Assembly (NCBI RefSeq): GCF_047729875.1
Contig: NZ_CP159826.1
Location: 2,294,001-2,358,000 of the forward strand
Length of the DNA: 64,000 nucleotides
Reading direction: 5' to 3'
Source of the DNA: Marimicrobium sp913061115
Lineage (GTDB): Bacteria > Pseudomonadota > Gammaproteobacteria > Pseudomonadales > Halieaceae
In this document: piece by piece, positions 34,233-42,092 of the stretch
Position numbering within the stretch: the first letter of the stretch is position 1
How the letters are laid out: each line of letters starts with the position of its first letter
Notes under the pieces: model-generated
What the model was told of the DNA's origin: nothing
What the model saw: the letters and a program-made list of their open reading frames with translations, nothing else
Databases searched by the model: none
Program-made: the position numbers and the translations under genes

Positions 34233-34430
34233 TTACTCATTGTTAAGACCTCCATCTCTTTCGGCAACACGGCCTTCCAGCCAGTCCATGATTTCGTCAT
34301 GCAGCCACGCCACAGAGGTGCCGCCAGAAACCAACGGTATGCTCTTGGGAAACTTTCCTTGAGCCGCGAGGTGGTAGGTGCCACTCTTCGAGAGCCCTAC
34401 CACATTCATCACTTCTGTGACCCTTATCAA
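34233..34430 (-). CDS. AlpA-family regulator, integrated-element remnant
   Basis: A 65-residue protein with RVTEVMNVVGLSKSGTYHLA, a MerR-type helix-turn-helix, followed by GKFPKSIPLVSGGTSVAWL and DEIMDWLEGRV. This is the pattern of AlpA, the small activator of P4-like prophage and island integrases. The start is a TTG at 34430, the only plausible initiator preserving the LIRVTEV motif. It lies on the minus strand between the oxygenase gene and an integrase stub. Activity is doubtful since the integrase is gone. Confidence 0.82.
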   Translation of the reverse strand: MIRVTEVMNVVGLSKSGTYHLAAQGKFPKSIPLVSGGTSVAWLHDEIMDWLEGRVAERDGGLNNE

Positions 34431-34688
34431 CCGCGTTGTTTGAGTTTGAATTTGAATTTTTGTGATCGTCCTATTTTTTCACTTTTCACTTTATGTTTCT
34501 CCAAAAGTTCTAATGGTGCCTAACGGTTTTCACCGGACAGCTTTAGATTCTCGGGGATACAAAAAGGCTTTTCTGAGATTTTTTCATCTTAGACGAAATG
34601 AAATCGATGAAATTGATCGGACGATATGCTGCGAGCAGGACAGGTCGTCTTAGCTTATATTTTTTAATTCAAATATCGTTTTTTTAAC

Positions 34689-34844
34689 CTAGTGAGGGCC
34701 AGCTTTGAGCCTCGGATTTTCGAGATAGTCAGCCCAGTCCTGCATCATCTTGGCTCGGCCATCTAGGTGTGCTGTCCTGTTGTAAGCTCTGCCATTGAGG
34801 GCTCGGACTGCGTGCGATGAATCTATTATGCAAAGGATTCCGTC
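34689..34844 (-). pseudogene. C-terminal fragment of a tyrosine (P4-like) integrase
   Basis: The minus-strand frame ending in TAG (34689-34691) reads SHAVRALNGRAYNRTAHLDG, then MMQDWADYLENPRLKAGPH. The AYNR...MMQ.WADYL tail is characteristic of P4/CP4-type tyrosine integrases, which insert at tRNA genes. A TGA lies just upstream and the catalytic domain is missing. The 3'-end-facing position beside tRNA-Asp (100 bp) is the classical integration arrangement. Confidence 0.7.
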
Positions 34845-34943
34845 TCAGTGACCACGAGAAGCTGTCAACCGAGTCTTAATTTGATGGTTGCTGAGGTTGC
34901 AAAAACAAATAAACCAATATAATCATGGGCTTGAATGATTAAA

Positions 34944-35020
34944 TGGCGGAGCGGACGGGACTCGAACCCGCGACCCCCGGCGTGACAGGCCGGTATTCTA
35001 ACCAACTGAACTACCGCTCC
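34944..35020 (-). tRNA. tRNA-Asp (GTC)
   Basis: Read on the minus strand it starts GGAGCGGTAG and ends with an encoded CCA. The acceptor stem GGAGCGG pairs with CCGCTCC. The anticodon stem-loop CCGGCCTGTCACGCCGG places anticodon GTC, and the TPsiC arm contains GGTTCGAGTCCC. The length is 77 nt with CCA. It is the probable integration site of the nearby element. Confidence 0.95.
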
Positions 35021-35047
35021 ACGGTAGACTAACTCTCTCGAAAATGG

Positions 35048-35123
35048 TGGTGGGTGATGACGGGATCGAACCGCCGACCCTCTGCTTGTAAGGCAGATGC
35101 TCTCCCAGCTGAGCTAATCACCC
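35048..35123 (-). tRNA. tRNA-Val (TAC)
   Basis: Starts GGGTGATTAGCTCAGCTGGG and ends ATCACCCACCA on the minus strand. The anticodon loop CTTACAA gives TAC. It is nearly identical in layout to Escherichia coli tRNA-Val(UAC), 76 nt with CCA. It is paired with tRNA-Asp on the same strand, 27 bp apart. Confidence 0.95.
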
Positions 35124-35316
35124 CAAATCCGAGAAGCGCATTATAGAGATTCTAATTCAGCGGTCAATGCCTCGCCGGGGATATTGCGAATATAATCGGA
35201 TTTTAAAAGTTATTGGTATTAGTAGTAAAATCTACACGCCGATCAAACGACTACTGATGCGCTTGCAAAAAGGGCAGCTAAATTCGACCCACACACCACA
35301 ACCAGAGTAAATCAAC

Positions 35317-35673
35317 ATGGAAATTTATAAAGAGTTTCACTTTGAGGCAGCCCATCGCCTACCCAATGTGCCCGAGGGGCATAAGTGTGCGCGCCTTCAT
35401 GGGCACTCGTTCCATGTGCGCTTGACGCTAGCGGGGGATGCTCCCGAGCCTGCAGGGTGGGTGATGGACTTCGCCGAACTCAAGGCCAGCTTCAAGCCTG
35501 TCTACGACCTGCTGGACCACCATTACCTCAACGACGTCCCGGGACTGGAAAATCCAACCAGCGAAAATATCGCGCGCTGGATTTGGAAAAAGCTGAAACC
35601 GCAAGTACCTTTATTGAGCCAGGTAGACATTCGAGAAACCTGTACCAGCGGATGTATTTACCGTGGTGAGTGA
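35317..35673 (+). CDS. queD: 6-carboxy-5,6,7,8-tetrahydropterin synthase
   Basis: A 118-residue enzyme of queuosine (preQ0) biosynthesis, making 6-carboxytetrahydropterin from dihydroneopterin triphosphate. Zinc ligands H13, H28 and H30 (AAHRLP and LHGHSF) and the catalytic C24 are visible, as are DFAELK, DHHYLND and the terminal ETCTSGCIYRGE. Full family length. It is monocistronic, just past the two tRNA genes. No preQ1 riboswitch was recognised upstream. Confidence 0.95.
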   Translation: MEIYKEFHFEAAHRLPNVPEGHKCARLHGHSFHVRLTLAGDAPEPAGWVMDFAELKASFKPVYDLLDHHYLNDVPGLENPTSENIARWIWKKLKPQVPLLSQVDIRETCTSGCIYRGE

Positions 35674-36122
35674 GTTTATCAGCGCTGCGGTAACCCGCGG
35701 GTAACACGCGCAAAAGGACTTGACGAATACAGATACGCTACCCATTCAGTGGTTCTGGAAACACCTGCTAAAGTGCTAGCTGTGATCACAGTCTTTCATG
35801 TGTCTCTGACGGCCGTAAAGGTTACCTCAAGTAGCGGGGGAAAAATGTTATGCACACACGGCGGTGCATAGGGCTGTTTCACGTAGTTAGCTTTTTATTT
35901 GCACTCAAACACTCAAGTAAACCTTGTAACATATTGTTTTTAAACGATAATGTATTATTGTATACTTTTTGACCAATCTGTAAAGAAGCGGGTATTACAG
36001 CATTTAAGGGCTAGCTAAACAATTTGTTCACCGAGTTATCCACAGAATCTGTGGAAAAATGATGGCTATGGGATATCTACAAAATCTCTCGAATGAAAAA
36101 CCAACGACCTTGCAGATTCACG
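35674..36122. other. Intergenic region with a DnaA-box-containing hairpin
   Basis: No gene seen. AT-rich (around 35890-36010). A single perfect DnaA box, TTATCCACA, lies at 36036-36044, overlapping a 7-bp hairpin TCCACAG-AAT-CTGTGGA (36039-36055). One box is not an origin. The hairpin lies 67 bp past the 3' end of the minus-strand TetR gene. Confidence 0.45.
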
Positions 36123-36725
36123 CTAGAGGGAGGCGCCCAAACCCTGACTAACGATTTGCTGCAGATAGTCTCGCAGGGCACGGCGGGTTTTCAATCTAAC
36201 GCCCATCTGGGGGAACATGACCAGTGACACGACCAGGCGCATAATAAGGTCTGTTGCGATACCGACATCGAGCTCTGCACTAATCTCTCCCGCCTCCTGT
36301 GCCATACGCACGTGCGGCGGCCAGAAGGATAAACTCCGCTCATAAAACCGGGGATCGAGGAACATCATCGCCACGGTCTCCGGCTCGATTTCAGCCAGCG
36401 CGGCGAATATCCCTTCCTCCATGTCCTTGCGCCCCGATAACACCGACTGGGTAAGTTTGTCGACCAGTGTTTCTTCGTTTTCCAACCGCCCTTCTGTACG
36501 GTTAAGAAAGTGCTCCTGCCGGCGCCGGATGATGCCCTGAACCAGTGCGTCCTTGTCATTAAAATGCTTATAAATCGACCCGCGGGATAATTTGCCTACC
36601 CGAGCCACCTCGCCCATAGACGTACGACGTATGCCGAAACGATGAATACATTGCTCCCCGGCATCCAGAATCCGTGCCACCATCGGATCACTGTAGTGCA
36701 GTGCATTGAACTGTTCGTTCGACAT
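36123..36725 (-). CDS. TetR/AcrR-family transcriptional regulator
   Basis: A 200-residue regulator. The N-terminal helix-turn-helix reads ARILDAGEQCIHRFGIRRTS and MGEVARVGKLSRGSIYKHFNDKDALV. The C-terminal ligand domain is variable. Divergent from the GMC oxidoreductase and aldehyde dehydrogenase genes, with a palindrome between, it probably represses that pair until an alcohol, aldehyde or derivative binds. Confidence 0.88.
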   Translation of the reverse strand: MSNEQFNALHYSDPMVARILDAGEQCIHRFGIRRTSMGEVARVGKLSRGSIYKHFNDKDALVQGIIRRRQEHFLNRTEGRLENEETLVDKLTQSVLSGRKDMEEGIFAALAEIEPETVAMMFLDPRFYERSLSFWPPHVRMAQEAGEISAELDVGIATDLIMRLVVSLVMFPQMGVRLKTRRALRDYLQQIVSQGLGASL

Positions 36726-36755
36726 TTAAAAGATTGCTACCTTGACCAACGGCTG

Positions 36756-36788
36756 ACAATGAACAATAATCAATTTTTGTTCATTTGT
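36756..36788. promoter_or_regulatory. Putative TetR operator upstream of the GMC oxidoreductase
   Basis: AATGAACAA (36758-36766) and TTGTTCATT (36777-36785) make a perfect 9-bp inverted repeat with a 10-bp spacer, continued by near-matching GACA / TGTC ends. It lies between the divergent TetR and GMC genes. Confidence 0.6.
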
Positions 36789-36865
36789 CTATGCTCGCAT
36801 CCTGTCTCTGCGCAAGAGCAGGTGCGGAGGTCCCAAACAATCGCTCAGACAGAAGGTTATGTACC

Positions 36866-38572
36866 ATGGTCGAAAACCCAACCACCTATGACTACATCAT
36901 CGTCGGCGCTGGCTCCGCCGGATGTGCCCTCGCTTATCGGCTATCTCGCGAGTCCAGCCGGCGGGTGCTCCTTCTCGAAGCGGGCGGCAAGGACAACCTT
37001 CCTCTGATACACATTCCGCTGGGCTTCGCCTTCTTGATGAAAAACCCCAAGGTCAACTGGTGTTACGAGACCGAAGCAGACCCCAATATGCACCACCGGC
37101 GGATTTCCTGGCCACGCGGTAAAGTGCTAGGCGGCACCAGTTGCATCAACGGCATGGTTTACATCCGTGGACAGCGTGAGGACTATGACGGTTGGAGTGC
37201 AATGGGCAATAACGGCTGGTCATACGATGAAGTACTCCCTTACTTCAAGCGCTCCGAGCACAAAGCGGAAGGTGCAGATGACTGGCACGGATACGGCGGC
37301 CCACTCTGGGTTGAGAACTTTGCCGATGATCAAAAAATGGATTTGGCTGACATTTTTATTGAAGCATCAATCCAATGCGACATCCCTTACAATGCGGATT
37401 TCAACGGCGCGAGCCAAGAAGGCGCCGGCTATTACCAGACCAATATTCGCAAAGGGAAGCGCCAAAGTTCAGCCCGCACCTTTTTAAAAGCCTGTAAAAG
37501 TCGTCCCAACCTCACCGTTGTCACCGGTGCACTGTGTGAGCGAGTTCTGATTGAAGAGGGTGAGGCTGTCGGCGTTGAATACCGGATCAAATCTAAAAAA
37601 GGCTCGCACGTGGAGCGCGCCTATGCTCGCGATGAAACGATACTCTGCGGTGGCGTCATTAACTCACCGCAGCTGTTAGAGCTATCAGGAGTCGGTGATC
37701 GACAACACCTAGAGTCAGTGGGCCTAGAGGCCAAACATCACCTGCCCGGAGTGGGCGAGAACCTGCAAGATCATCTGACTGTTAATGTGCAGCAGGGGCT
37801 GAACGGGGTGCCGACCTTCTTCGAGGAAACCCGCCCTCTAGCAATGGCTAAAAATATCTTTAAGTACCTGCTCAAAGGAACCGGCCTATTGGCACATCCG
37901 GCAGCACAGGTCGGCGTGTTCTTTCGCAGTACAAATGATGTTTCTAGGGCCGACTCGCAGATTCATTTCGCCCCTGCGGCCAGTGAACCCGACAGCAAGG
38001 GCAATCTAAAGCCTGCACCCGGCACTACCGCGACCGTATGCTACTTGAGACCGGAAAGCCGAGGCAGTGTGCATGTTCGCAGTAAGGATCCGCTGGCTTA
38101 CCCGGCAATTCGTGCCAACTATCTGGACACTGAACACGACCGTAAGGCAATCATTGCCGCCTTCCGCCGAGTAAGGGAAATCTTTCAGGCCCCTGCCCTA
38201 AAACAATACCGCGGCGAAGAGTTCAGACCCGGTGCGCTGACACAGAGCGATGAGCAGATTTTGGACTATGTCCGTGCAGAGGCCGAATCGGTCTATCATC
38301 CGGTAGGAACGTGCAAGATGGGCTCTGACAAAATGGCGGTAGTGGACGATCGCTTGCGCGTGCACGGTGTCAAACGATTGCGCATTGCCGACGCCTCCAT
38401 CATGCCCAATATCACGTCAGGAAATACGAATGCGCCGGCGGTTATGATCGCCGAAAAGTGCGCAGACATGCTGTTGCAAGACGCGGGCGTCAAAGTCACG
38501 CTGCCCCAAGGGTTAAACGAAAGCTCGAAACACAAAAAAGTGCAGAAGGCCGCGGCCGTTGCCATAGCGTAA
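36866..38572 (+). CDS. GMC-family FAD-dependent alcohol dehydrogenase
   Basis: A 568-residue flavoprotein of the glucose-methanol-choline family (AlkJ/BetA-like), oxidising a primary alcohol to an aldehyde with electrons passed to the respiratory chain. The FAD Rossmann motif GAGSAG is at residues 14-19. GMC signature 1 is in WPRGKVLGGTSCINGMVYIRG. The catalytic His is in ESVYHPVGTCKMG and the catalytic Asn in NTNAPAVMIAEK near the end. The ATG at 36866 is used because it precedes the FAD motif by the normal distance and has GAAGG upstream. It is followed after 21 bp by an aldehyde dehydrogenase, the expected next step. The natural alcohol is unknown. Confidence 0.9.
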   Translation: MVENPTTYDYIIVGAGSAGCALAYRLSRESSRRVLLLEAGGKDNLPLIHIPLGFAFLMKNPKVNWCYETEADPNMHHRRISWPRGKVLGGTSCINGMVYIRGQREDYDGWSAMGNNGWSYDEVLPYFKRSEHKAEGADDWHGYGGPLWVENFADDQKMDLADIFIEASIQCDIPYNADFNGASQEGAGYYQTNIRKGKRQSSARTFLKACKSRPNLTVVTGALCERVLIEEGEAVGVEYRIKSKKGSHVERAYARDETILCGGVINSPQLLELSGVGDRQHLESVGLEAKHHLPGVGENLQDHLTVNVQQGLNGVPTFFEETRPLAMAKNIFKYLLKGTGLLAHPAAQVGVFFRSTNDVSRADSQIHFAPAASEPDSKGNLKPAPGTTATVCYLRPESRGSVHVRSKDPLAYPAIRANYLDTEHDRKAIIAAFRRVREIFQAPALKQYRGEEFRPGALTQSDEQILDYVRAEAESVYHPVGTCKMGSDKMAVVDDRLRVHGVKRLRIADASIMPNITSGNTNAPAVMIAEKCADMLLQDAGVKVTLPQGLNESSKHKKVQKAAAVAIA

Positions 38573-38593
38573 GTGTATAAAGAGGAATCGAAC

Positions 38594-40042
38594 ATGAATG
38601 CATCACTAAAGGGAAGCTCTGTAGCCGCAGAACTGCACGTCATACTCGACAACCAGCGCCGTGCCTTTCATGCTGAAGGGCCTGTCGCGCTTGCCACGCG
38701 CATAGACCGCATCGATCGTTGTATCGCATTACTGGTCGACAACAAAGAAGCGATCTGTGAGGCGGTTAACACCGACTTTGGCTGTCGTTCAAAGTACGTC
38801 ACCCTGATGACTGACATCATGACGTCTGTAGGCAGCCTCAAATTCGTGAAGAAAAATCTGAAAAAATGGATGAAGCCGGAAAAACGGACCCCGTTTATGC
38901 CGATGAATTTTCTTGGCGCAAAAGCACAGGTGCACCATCAGCCTAAAGGCGTGGTTGGCATCATGACGCCGTGGAATGTACCCGTGAATATGATTTTTAG
39001 TCCACTGGCGGATGTACTGGGCGCAGGAAATCGCGCCATGATTAAGCCTTCGGAGTTCACCCCGCACACTGCTGACATCATGCACACGTTGTTCGCGCAG
39101 TATTTTGAGGAGTCGGAAATCACCGTTATCGCCGGTGGGCCGGAAGTCGGAGCCGCCTTTTCTGCCCTGCCGCTGGATCACCTGATCTTTACCGGGGCCA
39201 CCAGCATTGGTCGACTGGTGATGCGCGCCGCCTCGGAAAACATGGTACCCGTTACGCTGGAGCTAGGCGGCAAGTCGCCAGTGATTGTTGGCGAGGATTG
39301 TGACATTCATCTGGCTGCGGAACGCATCATCACGGGCAAGGCTATGAACGGCGGTCAGCTCTGTGTCAGCCCGGATTACTGCTTTGTACCGCACAGCCGC
39401 ATGGAGGCCTTTATTAATCGCTGCAAAGCGGTGATAGCAGAACAGTACCCAACCATTCAGGATAACCCTGACTTTGTCGCGTGCATCAATGAACGCCACT
39501 ACGATCGCGTGAAGGGCTACATTGATGAGGCTTCTAGCAAAGGTGCCAGAATTATTCCTCTGTGTCCGCCCGGAGAAGCCTTTTCCGAGCGTGACGAGCA
39601 CAAGATCGCTCTGCACCTAATCGTCAACCCCGACGATGATCTTACCTGCATGCAGGATGAAATTTTTGGTGCCCTGCTGAACATCAAAGCCTATGAAAAG
39701 CTAGAGGACGTCATTGACTTTATCAATGCTCGCGAACGACCACTGGCTTTGTATTACTTCGGCAAGAATAAAACAGAACAGGACAAAGTGATCAACGAAA
39801 CACTTTCCGGGGGCGTTGCGGTAAACGCTATCGCCCTACACGTCGGCTGCGATGACTTGCCTTTCGGCGGCGTTGGCCATAGCGGCATGGGCAACTACCG
39901 TGGCCGTGACGGCTTTCGCACCTTCAGCCACGCCCGCGGCGTCTACCGAGAAGGCTTTGTGGACATGGCGAAACTGGCAGGCACCCTACCCCCCTACGGG
40001 CAAAAAATAGGCAATATGCTGGAGTCGCAGATCAAAAAATAG
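38594..40042 (+). CDS. Aldehyde dehydrogenase, coniferyl-aldehyde type (CalB-like)
   Basis: A 482-residue NAD(P)-dependent enzyme oxidising an aldehyde to the acid. The catalytic Cys is C257 in MNGGQLCVSPDYCF and the general base E223 in LELGGKSPVIVG; the cofactor-binding FTGATSIGR is present. The closing HARGVYREGF and YQQ-less tail match the coniferyl-aldehyde dehydrogenase group rather than short-chain types. GAGGAA lies just before ATG 38594. Operon with the GMC enzyme, so the pair converts one alcohol to an acid. Aromatic substrate is by family resemblance only. Confidence 0.88.
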   Translation: MNASLKGSSVAAELHVILDNQRRAFHAEGPVALATRIDRIDRCIALLVDNKEAICEAVNTDFGCRSKYVTLMTDIMTSVGSLKFVKKNLKKWMKPEKRTPFMPMNFLGAKAQVHHQPKGVVGIMTPWNVPVNMIFSPLADVLGAGNRAMIKPSEFTPHTADIMHTLFAQYFEESEITVIAGGPEVGAAFSALPLDHLIFTGATSIGRLVMRAASENMVPVTLELGGKSPVIVGEDCDIHLAAERIITGKAMNGGQLCVSPDYCFVPHSRMEAFINRCKAVIAEQYPTIQDNPDFVACINERHYDRVKGYIDEASSKGARIIPLCPPGEAFSERDEHKIALHLIVNPDDDLTCMQDEIFGALLNIKAYEKLEDVIDFINARERPLALYYFGKNKTEQDKVINETLSGGVAVNAIALHVGCDDLPFGGVGHSGMGNYRGRDGFRTFSHARGVYREGFVDMAKLAGTLPPYGQKIGNMLESQIKK

Positions 40043-40059
40043 CCCTTGATGCCGGCGCT

Positions 40060-40386
40060 CTAGTGTAATGTCGGGTCTCTTTCTGACACCACAATAGACT
40101 GTAATTGCTTGCCAAGCATAATGACGAAGCCCTGGCGTCGCTCCACTCCCTCGTAAGTGTAGTCGAACCGATATTGTCGCCAAATATGCCAGCGGCCACG
40201 GTCACCCCTACTGAGAGACATGCGCTGTATATGCACTGACTGATCCAACAATTGGAATTCGTCGCGCTTACTGGCGTGCACAACCGACTGTAAAGCCAGT
40301 TCCCGCACTCGCACCGCCGCTAAAAAATACATGCACAGCAGACCGAATACTAGCAAGCTTATGACTTCGCCTAACGTAAAATACAC
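40060..40386 (-). CDS. DUF3301 family protein
   Basis: A 108-residue protein with an N-terminal membrane helix (VISLLVFGLLCMYFLAAV) and a cytoplasmic-like domain with LLDQSVHIQRMSL and WRQYRFDYT.GVERRQGFVIMLG, matching DUF3301. The role is unknown. GTG start at 40386. It follows the alpha/beta hydrolase by 21 bp on the minus strand, likely the same transcript. Confidence 0.8.
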   Translation of the reverse strand: MYFTLGEVISLLVFGLLCMYFLAAVRVRELALQSVVHASKRDEFQLLDQSVHIQRMSLSRGDRGRWHIWRQYRFDYTYEGVERRQGFVIMLGKQLQSIVVSERDPTLH

Positions 40387-40407
40387 GCCAACTCTTCTCT
40401 TTTGATT

Positions 40408-41208
40408 TTATTTCGCAGGCGGTAGCATACGTGGCTTTAGGGGGACAAGAAAGCGCTCCACGATCCCGTTGAACAGCTGCGGTTTTTCCGCGTGCAACCA
40501 ATGGCTGCAACCGGACATGACTTTTATTGACGCCTCGGGGAAAAGCCGCTGAATCACAGGCCAATGTGCTTCTAAAATATAATCTGACGTGCCGCCTTTA
40601 ATGAACAGCACTGGCCCCAAATAGGACTGCTCAACCGACGGCGCTGCCAGTATTGATGAGTAGGACCTCCTAAGGCCCTGCAAATCAAAACGCCAGCGCA
40701 ATATTCCCTCGGCATCATGCCGCAGGCTCATTAACAAGAACTGTATCAACGCGTCCCCCTTTAAGTGCTGCGCCATGAGGTCAGCAGCTTGCTGGCGACG
40801 GGTACAATGTGCGGCATCTACCTCTCCAAGTGCAGCAAAGACAGCATCGTGATGCGCCGAATACTTCACTGGTGCAATATCCGCCACTACCAGCGACTCG
40901 ACGCGTTGTGGATACTGCAGAGCTAATTGCATGGCTACTTTGCCCCCCAAGGAATGACCCACCAGATGCGTCTGGGCTATTCCTGCTGTATCCATCCAGT
41001 GCTGTACGCTCTCTGCCATTGCCGATAAACTCGGATTTTTCAGCCATTCAGATCGTCCGTGGCTGGGCAAATCAATACTGAACACGGTGAACTTAGCGCG
41101 CAAGGCGCGCGCTAATCCACCCAAGTTACCGCCCGCGCCAAACAGGCCATGCAACAACATAACCGCCGGACCCTCGCCTATCTGCTTCACATACAAATCC
41201 AGCGCCAT
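40408..41208 (-). CDS. Alpha/beta-hydrolase esterase (YbfF-like)
   Basis: A 266-residue cytosolic esterase. Oxyanion motif LHGLFGAGGNLGGL, nucleophile elbow GHSLGGKVAM, late acid/His region FIKGGTSDYI and SGCSHWLHAEKP. This pattern fits the YbfF/acyl-CoA esterase-like hydrolases. Upstream of DUF3301 and divergent from a lipoprotein. The physiological substrate is not known. Confidence 0.87.
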   Translation of the reverse strand: MALDLYVKQIGEGPAVMLLHGLFGAGGNLGGLARALRAKFTVFSIDLPSHGRSEWLKNPSLSAMAESVQHWMDTAGIAQTHLVGHSLGGKVAMQLALQYPQRVESLVVADIAPVKYSAHHDAVFAALGEVDAAHCTRRQQAADLMAQHLKGDALIQFLLMSLRHDAEGILRWRFDLQGLRRSYSSILAAPSVEQSYLGPVLFIKGGTSDYILEAHWPVIQRLFPEASIKVMSGCSHWLHAEKPQLFNGIVERFLVPLKPRMLPPAK

Positions 41209-41273
41209 TTAATATCGTGTCCTGCAGTGGATTTTGTTAACATATGGAATAATACAACAATAGTGAGTTAAGC

Positions 41274-42062
41274 ATGCGTCGATTACACACTTTTTGCCGA
41301 TACGGTATTTTTTTTGTTGGTGCTGCTCTGCTAGGCGCCTGCAGCGGGACACCGACCTACAATCCAACCGTCTTTCCCGCCTCAATCGACCAGGCGCGCC
41401 TCGATGCCCACCCAATGAAAACCGTCGTTATCACACATGTGAATCTCGGCTCACAGTCACGCAACTATTTAGAAAAAGAGGCCCCACGTATCGATGCGCA
41501 GGTAACCGAGTATCTCAGGGACAATGGTTTTACTGTCCTGCCGCAGCGCGAGTTTGAGCAACACTGGAATACCGCAGTGCGCGCTTTTGGCAATCCGGTA
41601 GACCCAACCAGTGGCAAGGTTAACACAAAGACTTTCGCTCAGATCATGCATCGTGTGCGGGACGAATTGGCCGAGAGCTCAAACATCGATGGCTTTATAT
41701 TTACTGACCTGGTCGAAGTCCAGGAATCGTTCAGTGGTGGCATGAAACATCTAGCGCGCTGGGATGGCGTGACTCGTGCGCCCACCATGCAGGGCCCCGG
41801 TGATGGCGTCAGTGCCAGTTTCGACTGGAGCATGATGGCAGCAATGGTCTCTTTGAAAGTGACCATCTATGACGCAGAATTGAAACCTGTGTTTCACGGT
41901 CGCGGTGGAATTGATGCCACCGATGCTATCGACAGCCGTTCAACCAAAGGGCGGTACATACGGCGCCGCAATATTCTGGAAAACGAAAGTAATATCATGG
42001 AAGGCATACAACTCGCCTTCTACCCGCTAATCGCGATGGAAGACTGGCCAGGAAACCCCTAA
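41274..42062 (+). CDS. Lipoprotein of unknown function
   Basis: A 262-residue protein with a lipobox LLGAC (Cys at residue 23). The mature domain has alternating strands (MKTVVITHVNLGSQS, GFIFTDLVEVQ) and an internal Arg-Lys-rich segment (TKGRYIRRRN). No family recognised. It precedes the carboxylesterase by 30 bp and may be co-transcribed. Confidence 0.65.
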   Translation: MRRLHTFCRYGIFFVGAALLGACSGTPTYNPTVFPASIDQARLDAHPMKTVVITHVNLGSQSRNYLEKEAPRIDAQVTEYLRDNGFTVLPQREFEQHWNTAVRAFGNPVDPTSGKVNTKTFAQIMHRVRDELAESSNIDGFIFTDLVEVQESFSGGMKHLARWDGVTRAPTMQGPGDGVSASFDWSMMAAMVSLKVTIYDAELKPVFHGRGGIDATDAIDSRSTKGRYIRRRNILENESNIMEGIQLAFYPLIAMEDWPGNP

Positions 42063-42092
42063 TTACAGCGCCCTGAATATCGGAGCATCGTC

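Noticed and set aside
35124..35316. preQ1 riboswitch before queD
   Set aside because: No aptamer-like short hairpin with an A-rich tail was recognised.
36036..36055. Possible replication origin because of a perfect DnaA box
   Set aside because: Only one box, no cluster of boxes and no dnaA, dnaN or gidA genes nearby.
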